DNA of 64,000 bases from CAZSVE01 sp964610175 (GCA_964610175.1 CAZSVE010000002.1:12326-76325), one strand, 5' to 3'; counted from the first letter of the stretch, positions 18,971 through 28,565 are shown. Notes: a model not told the origin generated them from the letters alone. Program-made: numbers and translations.

Positions 18971-19024
18971 GTCAACATTAACATCAATGTTAAAGTTAAC
19001 GTTAACATTAACATCAACTTTAAC
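18971..19024. repeat. Imperfect hexanucleotide tandem repeat (nine RTTAAC-like units)
   Basis: Nine six-base units run in register: GTCAAC, ATTAAC, ATCAAT, GTTAAA, GTTAAC twice, ATTAAC, ATCAAC, TTTAAC. The tract lies about 130 bases upstream of the two-TM gene and just after the 3' end of comEC. It could be a variable spacer or a binding array; no function is shown. Confidence 0.8.
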
Positions 19025-19110
19025 TGTAGAACATCAGGCAACATCGAAAATTTCACACCGAGACACCACCGAATCGTTACCCATACGCAACGCATTACAA
19101 AGGCACATCC

Positions 19111-21426
19111 TCACCGGTGCCAAAAACGCCGTGCCTTGTCCCGATAGGAAACCGGCGCCGAGATGCCTTTTCCCGGCACCAGCCGAAAGCCGATGGCGCC
19201 GCTTCGATCCGAAAACAAAAGGCGCGTACCATTTTGCTCGTAGCGGGTGATGACCGCGTCCGCGGGGAGACCGAAGCGGTTGCGGTAGCCGATGGAAAAT
19301 AGTGCATAGCGCGGCTTTACTGCTTCGATGAATGCCTTGCTGGAGGAGGTATTGCTGCCGTGGTGGGGGACCACCAGGATGTCTGCGTCCAGCTTGTTGC
19401 CATGATCCTGGATGAGACGCCGTTCCGCCCTATGTTCGATGTCCCCCGTCAATAGGATTGCGCTATCGGCATTGGATATTCTAAGGACACAGGATGCGTC
19501 GTTGTCGGATGCCTCTTTGCCTCGCGGGGGATGCAGTATCCTGAAATCGATCCCATCCCAATGCCATTTCATGTCGTCCCGGCATGGCGTCGTATCGCGT
19601 GGGCCGATGGAGATCGACTCTTCCATGAATGATGGAGTATTTGCCAGGACGGTATCCACCGGGAATTCGGCCAGCAGGCCTTTCAGTCCGCCGCGATGAT
19701 CCTTATCCCGGTGGCTTATGATCACCCGATCGATGGATTTTATGCCCTGGTTTCGTAAAAATGGGGCGACAATGGCCCTGCCGGCATCGAAATTCGGGCT
19801 GAAGGAGGGCCCCACGTCATAGACCAGGACGTGCTCCCGTGTGCGTAGAACGGCAGCGAGCCCTTGACCCACATCCAGGAGATCGAACCACGCCTCGCCT
19901 TGGTTCGGACGAGGTACCGGAACAAGGAACAAAGGCAGGAGCCAGATCACCCCGAGCCAGCGTCCGGGTATGCCACGGGGCAATAATAACAAGACGACAC
20001 CGATACCGCCGGCTACCACGGTCCAAAGCGCTGGTGTAAAGGTCTTTTGATACACGAAGTCCAGTGCTGCCAGCCACTGAAGAAACGGCCATATGGCGGC
20101 GATGGCACCCCCCCCGGCATCGAGCAAGGTTCCGCCGAGATTGGGGAATACACCCGCCAGACATGTTCCGGCGAGCACCAGCGGCACGACCACGAACCCT
20201 ATCCAGGGAATAGCCACCAGGTTTGCGATGGGGCTTGTCAGCGGATGCTGCTGAAAGAATAACAACGTCAGTGGCAGGAGACCGATGGCCACCAATATCT
20301 GCACTTTACCCCAGCGCCACCATGAATTGCGCGCCGACAGATGCCCCGTCATGCCGAACAGGATCACCGCCACCGCCGCGAACGACAGCCAAAAGCCGAT
20401 GGAAAGTACGGCAAATGGCTCCAAAAACAGGATTACCAGCAATGCCGATGCAAGGGAATTGCCGATAGAGACATGACGTCGCCAGAATATCCCCGCCATC
20501 ACCACGCAGACCATGACCAGGGCGCGTTGCGTAGGCAGGGAGAAACCGGCCAGCGCCGCATATCCCAATGCACCGATGATGGCTGCCAGTGCCGCCATGC
20601 GTTGCGCGGGTACGGCAAGGGCCATATAGGGAAATAATGTCCACATCCTGCGCGCGGCAAAAAAGATCAGGGTACCGATAAGACCGATATGAAGCCCGGA
20701 AATCGCCATCAGGTGCGCAGTTCCGGTTGTCCGCAGGGTTGTCCATTGTTCCTCGGTGACCTCATCGCGAACGCCGATGGTCAGGGCCTTTACGATTCCC
20801 GCGTATGGCGAATCCACCGAGTGGATGATCTGTGCCAACCGATAACGCACGTGAATAAGCGACATCGGATTGTTTGCCATGATTCTCCGGTTTTCCAACC
20901 CTGACCTTACATAACCAGTGGCGCGGATCCCCTGCTGAAACAACCATTTTTCATAATCGAATCCAGGGTTTCCGAACCCCCGTGGCCTTTTGAGACGAAC
21001 CGTGAGGCGCCATCGTTCCCCCGGTAGAATCCGTGGGTGCACCCCGTACCAGTTGAGGCGGATTCGTTGTCCCCGACCCCACGTATTTCGATCCGGCGTG
21101 TGCGCCGAAGGTTCGATTTCGAGTACATCCAACAGAAACCCGGTCTTGTGCCCGGCTTGGGTTGGAATGGAGGCGATAATGCCATCGATCACCAGATCAT
21201 AGCCTTCCAGATCGGCGGGTAACACATTCGATAGACCGACTTCGGCCCGGAATAGCGCCCACAGAAAGCCAATGCCCAACCAAGCCACTATCCGAATAGG
21301 GCGCGAGGAAAATGCTGCAAAAAAGATCAGCGCGGGCAGGAATTGGACAAAGAAGACGTCCGGTAGATGGGATAGAACGGTAACGAGAAGGATGCCGAAC
21401 AGAAAGGCAATCGCCCCTGTGCGCAT
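19111..21426 (-). CDS. comEC: DNA uptake channel ComEC/Rec2
   Basis: ComEC forms the inner-membrane channel that brings single-stranded DNA into competent cells. The protein has an N-terminal membrane part, a Competence domain (TTGTAHLMAISGLHIGLI, near residue 220), and a C-terminal metallo-beta-lactamase domain with SHRDKDHRGGLKG and VPHHGSNTSSS, the proposed nuclease. I start at ATG 21426 (771 residues, beginning MRTGAIAFLFG). The frame remains open 54 bases further up, but that extension lies partly in an R1 fragment and looks unlike a protein. It stands alone, with the hexanucleotide tract beyond its 3' end. Confidence 0.95.
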   Translation of the reverse strand: MRTGAIAFLFGILLVTVLSHLPDVFFVQFLPALIFFAAFSSRPIRIVAWLGIGFLWALFRAEVGLSNVLPADLEGYDLVIDGIIASIPTQAGHKTGFLLDVLEIEPSAHTPDRNTWGRGQRIRLNWYGVHPRILPGERWRLTVRLKRPRGFGNPGFDYEKWLFQQGIRATGYVRSGLENRRIMANNPMSLIHVRYRLAQIIHSVDSPYAGIVKALTIGVRDEVTEEQWTTLRTTGTAHLMAISGLHIGLIGTLIFFAARRMWTLFPYMALAVPAQRMAALAAIIGALGYAALAGFSLPTQRALVMVCVVMAGIFWRRHVSIGNSLASALLVILFLEPFAVLSIGFWLSFAAVAVILFGMTGHLSARNSWWRWGKVQILVAIGLLPLTLLFFQQHPLTSPIANLVAIPWIGFVVVPLVLAGTCLAGVFPNLGGTLLDAGGGAIAAIWPFLQWLAALDFVYQKTFTPALWTVVAGGIGVVLLLLPRGIPGRWLGVIWLLPLFLVPVPRPNQGEAWFDLLDVGQGLAAVLRTREHVLVYDVGPSFSPNFDAGRAIVAPFLRNQGIKSIDRVIISHRDKDHRGGLKGLLAEFPVDTVLANTPSFMEESISIGPRDTTPCRDDMKWHWDGIDFRILHPPRGKEASDNDASCVLRISNADSAILLTGDIEHRAERRLIQDHGNKLDADILVVPHHGSNTSSSKAFIEAVKPRYALFSIGYRNRFGLPADAVITRYEQNGTRLLFSDRSGAIGFRLVPGKGISAPVSYRDKARRFWHR

Positions 21427-21456
21427 GATGGGTCTACCTTGGTTTCCCTTTGTTTT

Positions 21457-21523
21457 TAGCAAGGCGTTGCCTCGAACCAACGATGCATGAAGCAGTTGTC
21501 GGTTCGAGGCGAAGCTTCACTGG
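21457..21523. repeat. Two R1 left-end fragments head to head
   Basis: A forward fragment (21457-21490, with CTCGAACCAACGATGCATGA) is followed by a reverse fragment (21494-21523, with CGGTTCGAGGCGAAGCTTCA). They lie in the comEC leader and could form a large hairpin. Confidence 0.7.
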
Positions 21524-21796
21524 CCATTTGTTTCGTGCAAGGTGAAATTCGATGCCGATGTTCTCGACATTTTCGATGTCGATTTTACCCTTATCGGGTT
21601 ACGCTCGATTTTTCCACATGGTGGATGTGGTGGAGAAAAAAAGATGGGAAAGGGGGAACGCAAAATTAAAGAGCAAAGAGGTAGGGAAAGATAGTTGGGA
21701 GAGAAGAATCATGACTTCCCGACTTTTCCTGATCCCATAATGGGCCTGCGGGGCTGGTTATAAAGGCTAGACATCGAACGCGGCACATTATCTTAC

Positions 21797-22780
21797 ATGT
21801 ACGTGCAAACACAAAACCTTTTCGAGGAATCCAACGTGGAAAAGGAATACACCTCCGTGATACCCGATGCCATGATCGGAATTCGTTTCGATCTGGCGCT
21901 GGCGCAACTGTTCCCGGATTATTCGCGCTCGCGCATTCAGGCATGGATCCGGAATGGGAAGCTCACCGTGGACGGGAAATGCATCCGTCCACGCGATCCG
22001 ACGCGTGGCGGGGAGTGGGTCCAGTTGGTAATCGAATCCCAACAAGAAACCACCTGGGAACCCGAGGCATTGTCGGTCTCGGTGATTCATCGGGACGAAC
22101 ACATCATGGTCATCGATAAACCCGCCGGGCTGGTGGTGCATCCCGGTATCGGTAATTCACGGGGAACGCTCGTCAATGCCCTATTGCATCGTGAACCGCG
22201 CCTTGCCGCTATCCCTCGGGCCGGCATCGTCCATCGGCTCGACAAAGACACCAGCGGGTTGCTTGTGGTTGCATGCACGCTTCGTGCGCACAAGCGCCTG
22301 GTGGAATTACTCAAGTTCCACGAGATACAACGGGAATACGACGCCGTGGTCGTCGGCGACATGCTGGCCGGTGGGCACATCGATGCGCCCATCGGTCGAC
22401 ATCGCACGCAACGCACCAAAATGGCCATCACCGATCAGGGCAAGGCCGCCATTACACACTATCGAATCCGACACCGATTCTCTGGCCATACACATATTGG
22501 GCTGCGTCTACAAACCGGACGAACCCATCAAATCCGCGTTCATATGGCCCACATCGATCACCCGCTGGTGGGCGACCCCGTGTACGGTGGTCGTCTACTT
22601 CTTCCGCGAAAAGCCAGCGAGGCACTGATCGATGTACTGCGCGAATTCAAACGACAGGCGCTCCATGCCAGCCGATTATCGTTTCCGCATCCCATATCCG
22701 AGCAACCATGTGCCTTCGATTCCCCCCTGCCGCGCGACTTTTCCGGGTTACTGGATGCCCTGTCGCGACACGCCCGATAG
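21797..22780 (+). CDS. rluD: 23S rRNA pseudouridine synthase RluD
   Basis: RluD makes pseudouridines 1911, 1915 and 1917 in helix 69 of 23S rRNA. The protein has an S4 RNA-binding domain (FPDYSRSRIQAWIRNGKLTV, about residues 39-58) and the catalytic block AGIVHRLDKDTSGLLVVA with the active aspartate. The given ATG yields 327 residues. A GTG at 21836 with GAGGA just upstream gives 314 residues and may be the true start. No partner genes are adjacent; a 300-base spacer without recognisable genes precedes it. Confidence 0.95.
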   Translation: MYVQTQNLFEESNVEKEYTSVIPDAMIGIRFDLALAQLFPDYSRSRIQAWIRNGKLTVDGKCIRPRDPTRGGEWVQLVIESQQETTWEPEALSVSVIHRDEHIMVIDKPAGLVVHPGIGNSRGTLVNALLHREPRLAAIPRAGIVHRLDKDTSGLLVVACTLRAHKRLVELLKFHEIQREYDAVVVGDMLAGGHIDAPIGRHRTQRTKMAITDQGKAAITHYRIRHRFSGHTHIGLRLQTGRTHQIRVHMAHIDHPLVGDPVYGGRLLLPRKASEALIDVLREFKRQALHASRLSFPHPISEQPCAFDSPLPRDFSGLLDALSRHAR

Positions 22781-22922
22781 TGCGATCTGTCGCGATGAAG
22801 TCCTGTTCGAAACTGAAACCGGAACCACGCTATCCTCATAGGGTCGATCCCTTTGAAGCAGGCGACCCAGCGCAAGCATCGGCGTGGAAGCGCTGAGTTT
22901 TTCTTATGGTGATGGGTTATTC

Positions 22923-23033
22923 CTGGCGAAGCTTGTGCTCGAACCGACAGGACATGATTCATGTATTGGTAAAGCAAAATTGGGGTTTTGAAAAATCTGA
23001 CCCATTTGCGAAGCCGAGCGGGAAATCAACAAA
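22923..23033 (+). repeat. R1 dispersed repeat, full length
   Basis: Forward copy. With the reverse copy at 23192-23298 it frames 158 bp in inverted orientation. Confidence 0.85.
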
Positions 23034-23191
23034 TGGATGGTGATTATTCTTGTGGTGATGGATTACTGGCTCCGGATCATCTATCTTTTGCAATCGCCCA
23101 AGGCGAAAAGTAGAGCACTGATTGGAACAAGCGGTGGTGACAAATCCTCGCTTGACGCCGAATTGCTGAATGGCAGCGGCGTATACAGTAA
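23034..23191. other. Gene-free 158-bp segment between inverted R1 copies
   Basis: It holds no gene that I recognise. Because the flanking R1 copies are inverted, transcripts across the segment could fold into a long stem with this stretch as the loop. Confidence 0.5.
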
Positions 23192-23298
23192 TTCGTTTAT
23201 TTCCCGCTCATTTTCACAAATGAGTTTTACAAAACGCTAATTTTGCTTTACTAATACCGAACCGATGCTTCATCGGTTCGAGCACAAGCCTCGCCGGG
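23192..23298 (-). repeat. R1 dispersed repeat, full length
   Basis: Reverse copy in the metF leader, ending about 80 bases before its start codon. It includes TTTCCCGCTCATTTTCACAA and ATCGGTTCGAGCACAAGCC. Confidence 0.85.
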
Positions 23299-23379
23299 CT
23301 ATACGGGTAACGGCAGATGGCGTAGAGTTATGCGAGTTTTCAAAAGACCTCTCCGAAAAGGCGGCGACCATATAAAGCA

Positions 23380-24258
23380 ATGACGACGATGAATCTTTCA
23401 GGATCAAATACCCGGGTATTCAGCTTTGAGTTCTTTCCGCCGAAAACGCCGAAAGGGCACGATAAGCTCCGCACTACCTGGCAGCGCCTCTCTCGGCTAA
23501 ATCCGGATTTCTTCTCCGTAACGTTTGGGGCTGGTGGCTCGACCCAATCGGGGACCATGGAAACAGTTCTGGAAATCCAGAAGCACGCCGGTATCGATGC
23601 CGCGCCACATCTTTCCTGCATCGGTTCCACACGTGTAAAAATTCGCAAAATTCTGGATCATTACCTTTCCCATGGTATCAAGCGCATCGTCGCCCTGCGT
23701 GGGGATTTTCCACCCGATATGGTAAGACTGGGGGAGTTTCGGTATGCCAATGAATTGGTGGAGTTCATCCGCGCCGAGACCGGAACCGACATCCACATCG
23801 AGGTTGCCGCCTATCCGGAATTCCATCCTACCGCCCCCAGCGCCAGCGTCGATCTCGAGAACTTCAAACGCAAAGTGGACGCCGGCGCAAATAGCGCCAT
23901 CACCCAATATTTCTATAACAAGGACGCTTATCTTCGTTTCGTGGATAACTGTGAGCGAATTGGCGTACACATCCCCATTGTTCCCGGCATTATGCCTATC
24001 ACCAATTACGTCTCGCTCGCCGGATTCTCTCAACGATGTGGCGCGGAGATCCCTCGTTGGTTGGATTGGCGTCTTCAGGAATTCGGGGATGACATGTCCG
24101 CCTTGCAGTCTTTCGGCATCGATGTGGTAACGGAACTTTGCCGGCAGCTATTGGAGGCCGGTGCGCCTGGATTACACTTTTATGTTCTCAACCGAGTGCA
24201 ACCGGTTATGACCATTTGGGAAAATCTCGACCTGCCGAAAATTCGAGATTCCGCTTAA
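23380..24258 (+). CDS. metF: 5,10-methylenetetrahydrofolate reductase
   Basis: MetF is an FAD enzyme that reduces methylenetetrahydrofolate to methyltetrahydrofolate for methionine synthesis. The 292 residues match the family (296 in E. coli). The N-terminal SFEFFPPKT contains the catalytic glutamate, and the barrel segments SVTFGAGGST, ALRGDFP and PGIMPITN are all present. The S-adenosylhomocysteine hydrolase that often precedes metF is not here, and I saw no SAH riboswitch in the leader, which mostly consists of an R1 repeat. Confidence 0.96.
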   Translation: MTTMNLSGSNTRVFSFEFFPPKTPKGHDKLRTTWQRLSRLNPDFFSVTFGAGGSTQSGTMETVLEIQKHAGIDAAPHLSCIGSTRVKIRKILDHYLSHGIKRIVALRGDFPPDMVRLGEFRYANELVEFIRAETGTDIHIEVAAYPEFHPTAPSASVDLENFKRKVDAGANSAITQYFYNKDAYLRFVDNCERIGVHIPIVPGIMPITNYVSLAGFSQRCGAEIPRWLDWRLQEFGDDMSALQSFGIDVVTELCRQLLEAGAPGLHFYVLNRVQPVMTIWENLDLPKIRDSA

Positions 24259-24319
24259 TCCGGCGAGTCATGTTGCTTTTGGCGGCCTTTTTCGGTCGAT
24301 CACCGACACGAGTCGATAG

Positions 24320-24432
24320 CTGGCGAGGCTTTGCCTCGAACCGACAAAGTGTGGCCCGGCAATCGGTAAAGCAAAGTCGTTGTTCTGTAGAACTTGACGC
24401 ATTTCCGAAGCCGAGCGGGAAAAATAAACAAA
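24320..24432 (+). repeat. R1 dispersed repeat, full length
   Basis: Forward copy 62 bases after metF and just ahead of the tRNA-Asp promoter. Its left palindrome is GGCGAGGCTTTGCC. Confidence 0.85.
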
Positions 24433-24440
24433 ACAAAGTG

Positions 24441-24470
24441 TTGCCGTTACCCCGGCGACTGGCGTATGAT
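24441..24470 (+). promoter_or_regulatory. Promoter of tRNA-Asp
   Basis: TTGCCG at 24441-24446 and TATGAT at 24465-24470 are 18 bases apart, placing the transcription start about 30 bases before the tRNA. Confidence 0.6.
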
Positions 24471-24507
24471 CGGTCCCGTTCATCCCCAGCGGGTGTATTA
24501 TCGAAAC

Positions 24508-24585
24508 GGAGTGGTAGTTCAGTTGGTTTAGAATATCGGCCTGTCACGCCGAGGGTCGCGGGTTCGAGTCCCGTCCACTCCGCCA
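24508..24585 (+). tRNA. tRNA-Asp (GTC)
   Basis: The acceptor stem GGAGTGG pairs with CCACTCC, the anticodon loop CTGTCAC carries GTC at 24543-24545, the T loop is GGTTCGAGTCC, and CCA is encoded at 24583-24585. Confidence 0.97.
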
Positions 24586-24651
24586 ACTCACCAAATATGC
24601 CCTGAGTCCCAAATATCCCTTACGCCAATAAGCACGTGTGCGTCATCTCGA

Positions 24652-24765
24652 TTCGTTTATTTCCCGCTCACCTTCGCAAATGAGTCGAGTTTTACAAAGC
24701 AAATGAATTTTTGCTTCGACTGATGCCAAACTGCGTTTTACTGGTTTGAGGCGAAGCTTCGCTAG
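24652..24765 (-). repeat. R1 dispersed repeat, full length
   Basis: Reverse copy with complete ends (TTTATTTCCCGCTCACCTTC to GCGAAGCTTCGCTAG). An R2 repeat follows without a gap. Confidence 0.9.
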
Positions 24766-24851
24766 GTATCGGAAAAACGAAGTTTCCGAGAAAGCCGATG
24801 CCTGTGCGGAACCCACCCCGCTTCAGTCTTGGCGCGAAGCGCTGACATGTT
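24766..24851 (+). repeat. R2 repeat, copy 2
   Basis: Matches 4429-4515 along its whole length with scattered differences, and shares the identical core CCGCTTCAGTCTTGGCGCGA. It starts exactly where an R1 copy ends. Confidence 0.65.
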
Positions 24852-24915
24852 CAACCATCTCTCCGATGCCCACGCATCACAAGGATGTCCCCATCGAAGC
24901 AACAATCCCATTGAA

Positions 24916-24931
24916 CTAGCGAAGCTTCGCT
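24916..24931 (+). repeat. R1 left-end fragment
   Basis: Only CTAGCGAAGCTTCGCT remains, in the leader of the nicotinate phosphoribosyltransferase gene. Confidence 0.6.
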
Positions 24932-25043
24932 GGGTGTTCGTGAATCGCTCGTCTGCGGAAGATCTGCCGAAAAGCATCGAAGGATCGGATGTGATCGCCG
25001 AAGTTGTTGCCAAGTTTACGGTTTCGTTGATCGAGGATGCACT

Positions 25044-26420
25044 ATGGCTCCAAAAGATACACAGGATTGTTCCGTAAAGAAGGAATCCCCCCATGGGAGG
25101 TTCGCGCTCTTTACTGATCTATACGAACTCACCATGATGCAGGCCTATTTCGAGGAGGAGATGAAGGACACGGCGGTGTTCAGTCTCTTTATTCGCAGGC
25201 TACCGGCTCGGCGGAACTTTTTATTGGCTTGTGGACTCGGTACCGTGCTTCGGTTCCTGGAGAACCTGTATTTTTCCGATGAGGATATCGCCTATTTGGC
25301 ATCCATTGGGCGATTTTCGAATCGTTTTCTGGACTGGCTGCGTGGCTTCCGTTTTACGGGAGATGTCTACGCTATGCCCGAAGGTACCCCGGTATTCGCC
25401 AACGAGCCGATCCTGGAGATCGTGGCGCCACTGCCGCAGGCCCAGATCCTGGAAACCCTCGTCATGAATCAGATTCATCTGCAGACCATGCTTGCTTCCA
25501 AGGCGGAACGCGTGGTAACCGCAGCGCGGGGGCAACCCGTCATCGATTTTGGATCCCGCCGAATGCATGGGATCGACGCAGCACTCAAGGGGGCACGCGC
25601 ATTCTACATCGGCGGTGTTTCCGCTACTTCCAATGTGCTTGCGGGCAAGCGGTATGGCGTGCCGGTTGCCGGAACCATGGCGCATAGCTACGTCCAGGCA
25701 CACGAGGACGAGGCAGCGGCGTTCCGAGTCTTCGCGCGGATCTATCCCGATACGGTGCTGCTCGTGGATACCTATGACACCCTCGCGGGGATACGAAAGA
25801 TCATCAGGTTAGCCGATTCGCTGGGTGAAGATTTCAATGTCAGTGCCGTGCGCCTCGATTCCGGTAACCTTGCCGTGCTCTCCAAGGAGGTGCGCAGGAT
25901 GCTCGATGAGGCCGGTCTTGACGGGATCGGCATCTTTGTTAGTGGCGGCCTCGAAGAAAATGCCGTCGCCGATCTCTTGTCAAGGGGCGCGCCCATCGAT
26001 GGTTTCGGCGTCGGGACGGAGATGGGGGTGTCCAGCGACGCTCCCAGCCTGGATGTGGTTTACAAGCTTTGTGAGTATGCCGGACGAGGGCGGGTGAAGT
26101 TGTCGACGGGCAAGCCGCTCCTCCCTGGTCGCAAGCAGGTTTTTCGCAGGCAACAAGGTGATGGGGATGTGCGCGATACCATTACACGGGCCCATGAGGA
26201 TATTTCTGGCGGTAGGCCGCTGCTGGCACCCGTCATGAAGGCGGGTAAGCGTCTCCCCGAGGGGATGATCGGGATCGAAACCGCTCGTGGTTATGCGAAG
26301 GAGAGTATTGCCCGGTTACCGGCAGGGATCGGAGCAATAACGATGGCTCATTCACCCTATCCGGTGGATGTCAGCAGGGCGCTTTCCGGCTACCAAAAAG
26401 AGGTTTGTGATCGACTTTGA
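25044..26420 (+). CDS. pncB: Nicotinate phosphoribosyltransferase
   Basis: This enzyme joins nicotinate to PRPP to give nicotinate mononucleotide in NAD salvage. The 458-residue protein starts with the family's TDLYELTMMQAYF and contains FGSRRMHGIDAALKGARA, the barrel motif AVRLDSGNL and the phosphate-binding GFGVGTEMG. It is the longer form common outside the enteric bacteria. The start has GAGG about ten bases upstream. It converges with argS and shares the spacer 26421-26501, which holds a 15-base direct repeat (TTCGGTG-CACTGG) but no gene. pncC at 52 kb would supply the same pathway. Confidence 0.93.
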   Translation: MAPKDTQDCSVKKESPHGRFALFTDLYELTMMQAYFEEEMKDTAVFSLFIRRLPARRNFLLACGLGTVLRFLENLYFSDEDIAYLASIGRFSNRFLDWLRGFRFTGDVYAMPEGTPVFANEPILEIVAPLPQAQILETLVMNQIHLQTMLASKAERVVTAARGQPVIDFGSRRMHGIDAALKGARAFYIGGVSATSNVLAGKRYGVPVAGTMAHSYVQAHEDEAAAFRVFARIYPDTVLLVDTYDTLAGIRKIIRLADSLGEDFNVSAVRLDSGNLAVLSKEVRRMLDEAGLDGIGIFVSGGLEENAVADLLSRGAPIDGFGVGTEMGVSSDAPSLDVVYKLCEYAGRGRVKLSTGKPLLPGRKQVFRRQQGDGDVRDTITRAHEDISGGRPLLAPVMKAGKRLPEGMIGIETARGYAKESIARLPAGIGAITMAHSPYPVDVSRALSGYQKEVCDRL

Positions 26421-26501
26421 TTCGGTGTCCACTGGCGATAGTTTGGTTCGGTGCTCACTGGATATGGACGGATCGATGGCGGCAAATCGAGAGCCCGTGG
26501 C

Positions 26502-28358
26502 TCACATGGATTCGGGTGCCGAAACGCCGAGGATAGTCAATCCATTTCGCAGCACATGTCGGGTGGCGGTGGCTAGCGCAATGCGTGCGTTGCGGAGCGT
26601 TGCATCTTCTACCAGGAACGTATAGGCGTTGTAATAGGTATGAAAATTGGTGGCGAGATCGCGGAGAAAGAAGGCAAGTTGATGGGGTTCATGGGTGAGC
26701 GCCGCGATTTCCACTACCTCGGGATAACGGGATAGCGAGCGGAGCAAGATGAGTTCTTGTTGCTCCACCAAACGGTGCAGGTTGTCCAGCGCTACTGTAA
26801 CGTCCCAGTCGAGACCGCGTTTACCGAGTTGCTCCATGAGGCTGCAGATTCGCGCATGGGCATACTGTATGTAATAGACGGGGTTGTCGGCGGTTTGGGA
26901 TTTGGCGAGGTCGAGATCGAAATCGAAGTGTTGATCGCTCCTGCGCATGATATAGAAGAAGCGCGCCGCATCCGCTCCCACCTCCTGTCGCAGTTCGCGC
27001 AAGGTAACGAATTCCCCACTGCGCGTGGACATCTGGACCAATTTACCACCTCGGTAGAGATTGGCGAACTGCACCAACAGAACCGTAAGGTCCGATGGGG
27101 GCTTGCCGAGTGCCGCCATGGCCGCCTTTACACGCGCAACGTAGCCATGATGATCCGCGCCCCATATATCGATGATGCGATGGAATCCGCGTTCTCTTTT
27201 GTCGGCGTGATAGGCGATATCCGAGGCGAAATAGGTGGGAAGCCCATTTTCCCGGATAACCACCCGATCCTTCTCATCACCAAAATCGGTGCTTCGGAAC
27301 CACCACGCACCATCTTGTTCGTAGAGATAACCGCTATCGCGCAGGCGTGTTAGCGTTTTGTCTATGGTGCCCGAATCCATCAGGGTGCGTTCCGAAAACC
27401 ATTCGTCGAAGATGACGCCGAAGTGCTCGAGATCGCCGCGAATGTCCGCAAGCAAGGTGTGAATCGCAAGATCGTGGACCATGGCAAAACCTGCCTTGCC
27501 CAAGGCGTTCCTTGCCCACCCGATCAGGGCATCGAGGTACTCCTCGGGATTTTCCTCGTCGGATGTGGCAGGAAATCCCGTCTTCGGGGTTGGCGCAGCG
27601 CGGTAAGCATCGCCATGTTCCCGGTGAAGGGTCGCTGCGATATCCCAGATGTAGTCACCTTGATAGCCGTTGTTCGGGAATGGGACCTCATCACCGCAAA
27701 GCTCCAGATAACGCAGCCAGACCGAGAGTGCCAGGATATCCATCTGGCGACCGGCATCATTGACGTAATATTCGCGATGTACGGAGAAGCCGACCGTCGT
27801 CAATAGGGCGGCGAGCGCCGCGCCATAAGCCGCTCCGCGACCATGCCCTACGTGCAAGGGTCCGGTTGGGTTGGCGGAGACATATTCGATTTGTACCTTT
27901 TGGCCATTGCCGATATCGGAATGACCATAGTCCTCGGGGGAAGCGAGGATTCGGCGTATCTCGCCGCGGAAGGCGTCGTCGTGGATATGAAAATTGATGA
28001 ATCCGGGGCCTGCGATTTCGATACGCGCGATCGGATCGGAGTGTGGCAGGTTGGCGACTACGCGTTCGGCAATCTCGCGAGGTTTACGGCGTGCCGTCTT
28101 GGCGAGTGCAAGGCAAATGGGGCTTGCGAAATCACCATGGTCTGGGTTTTTTGTTCGTTCCATGGGAATTCCCCGGGCAGGAGAAGTCCCGTCTTGGTCT
28201 TTGGGATTCGGAGAATCCGAAAACAGCTGATCCCACGGAGGGAGCTCACCGGATTTTTGTAACGTGGTGAGTGCCTGTTGTAATAAATCTTGCAGATGTC
28301 GTTTCAAGGGTGGAAACCGGATTTGGTTAGATAGATGGAGATATTGTGTTTCGGACAA
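26502..28358 (-). CDS. argS: Arginyl-tRNA synthetase
   Basis: A class I synthetase that charges tRNA-Arg. The HIGH-type signature is HVGHGRG (residues about 168-174), followed by YYVNDAGRQM. The KMSKS loop is degenerate (VQMSTRSG), as is normal for many ArgRS. The 618 residues exceed the E. coli 577, mostly through about 35 extra residues near positions 45-80 (the stretch SDSPNPKDQDGTSPARG), just before the family's GDFASPICL. The C-terminal DALR anticodon-binding domain is complete. Confidence 0.96.
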   Translation of the reverse strand: MSETQYLHLSNQIRFPPLKRHLQDLLQQALTTLQKSGELPPWDQLFSDSPNPKDQDGTSPARGIPMERTKNPDHGDFASPICLALAKTARRKPREIAERVVANLPHSDPIARIEIAGPGFINFHIHDDAFRGEIRRILASPEDYGHSDIGNGQKVQIEYVSANPTGPLHVGHGRGAAYGAALAALLTTVGFSVHREYYVNDAGRQMDILALSVWLRYLELCGDEVPFPNNGYQGDYIWDIAATLHREHGDAYRAAPTPKTGFPATSDEENPEEYLDALIGWARNALGKAGFAMVHDLAIHTLLADIRGDLEHFGVIFDEWFSERTLMDSGTIDKTLTRLRDSGYLYEQDGAWWFRSTDFGDEKDRVVIRENGLPTYFASDIAYHADKRERGFHRIIDIWGADHHGYVARVKAAMAALGKPPSDLTVLLVQFANLYRGGKLVQMSTRSGEFVTLRELRQEVGADAARFFYIMRRSDQHFDFDLDLAKSQTADNPVYYIQYAHARICSLMEQLGKRGLDWDVTVALDNLHRLVEQQELILLRSLSRYPEVVEIAALTHEPHQLAFFLRDLATNFHTYYNAYTFLVEDATLRNARIALATATRHVLRNGLTILGVSAPESM

Positions 28359-28565
28359 TGCTTATGCGACTGAATTGCCTGATCCGGCATCGCTGAAACC
28401 AAAAAGAGGGCCTGAAAAGCCGTGTTTTAAGGGACGTTTGTATTCTCAGCTAGTATTTTCAGCCAGGTGCTTTTGGAAACACCGACTTTTCAGAACACCT
28501 TTTTGGTTTTGGTTTGTCGATTTCGATCGGTGTCGTAAGTTCCATGGCATTGGCATTTCTTATCC

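Noticed and set aside
18838..19095. Minus-strand frame with repeated MLTLTL residues
   Set aside because: The residues come from the hexanucleotide tract; there is no other support for a protein.
23299..23379. SAH or SAM riboswitch upstream of metF
   Set aside because: The leader is short, mostly R1 sequence, and lacks the conserved cores.
24829..25077. 82-codon frame before the nicotinate phosphoribosyltransferase gene
   Set aside because: It reads through R2 and an R1 fragment and overlaps the start of the real gene.
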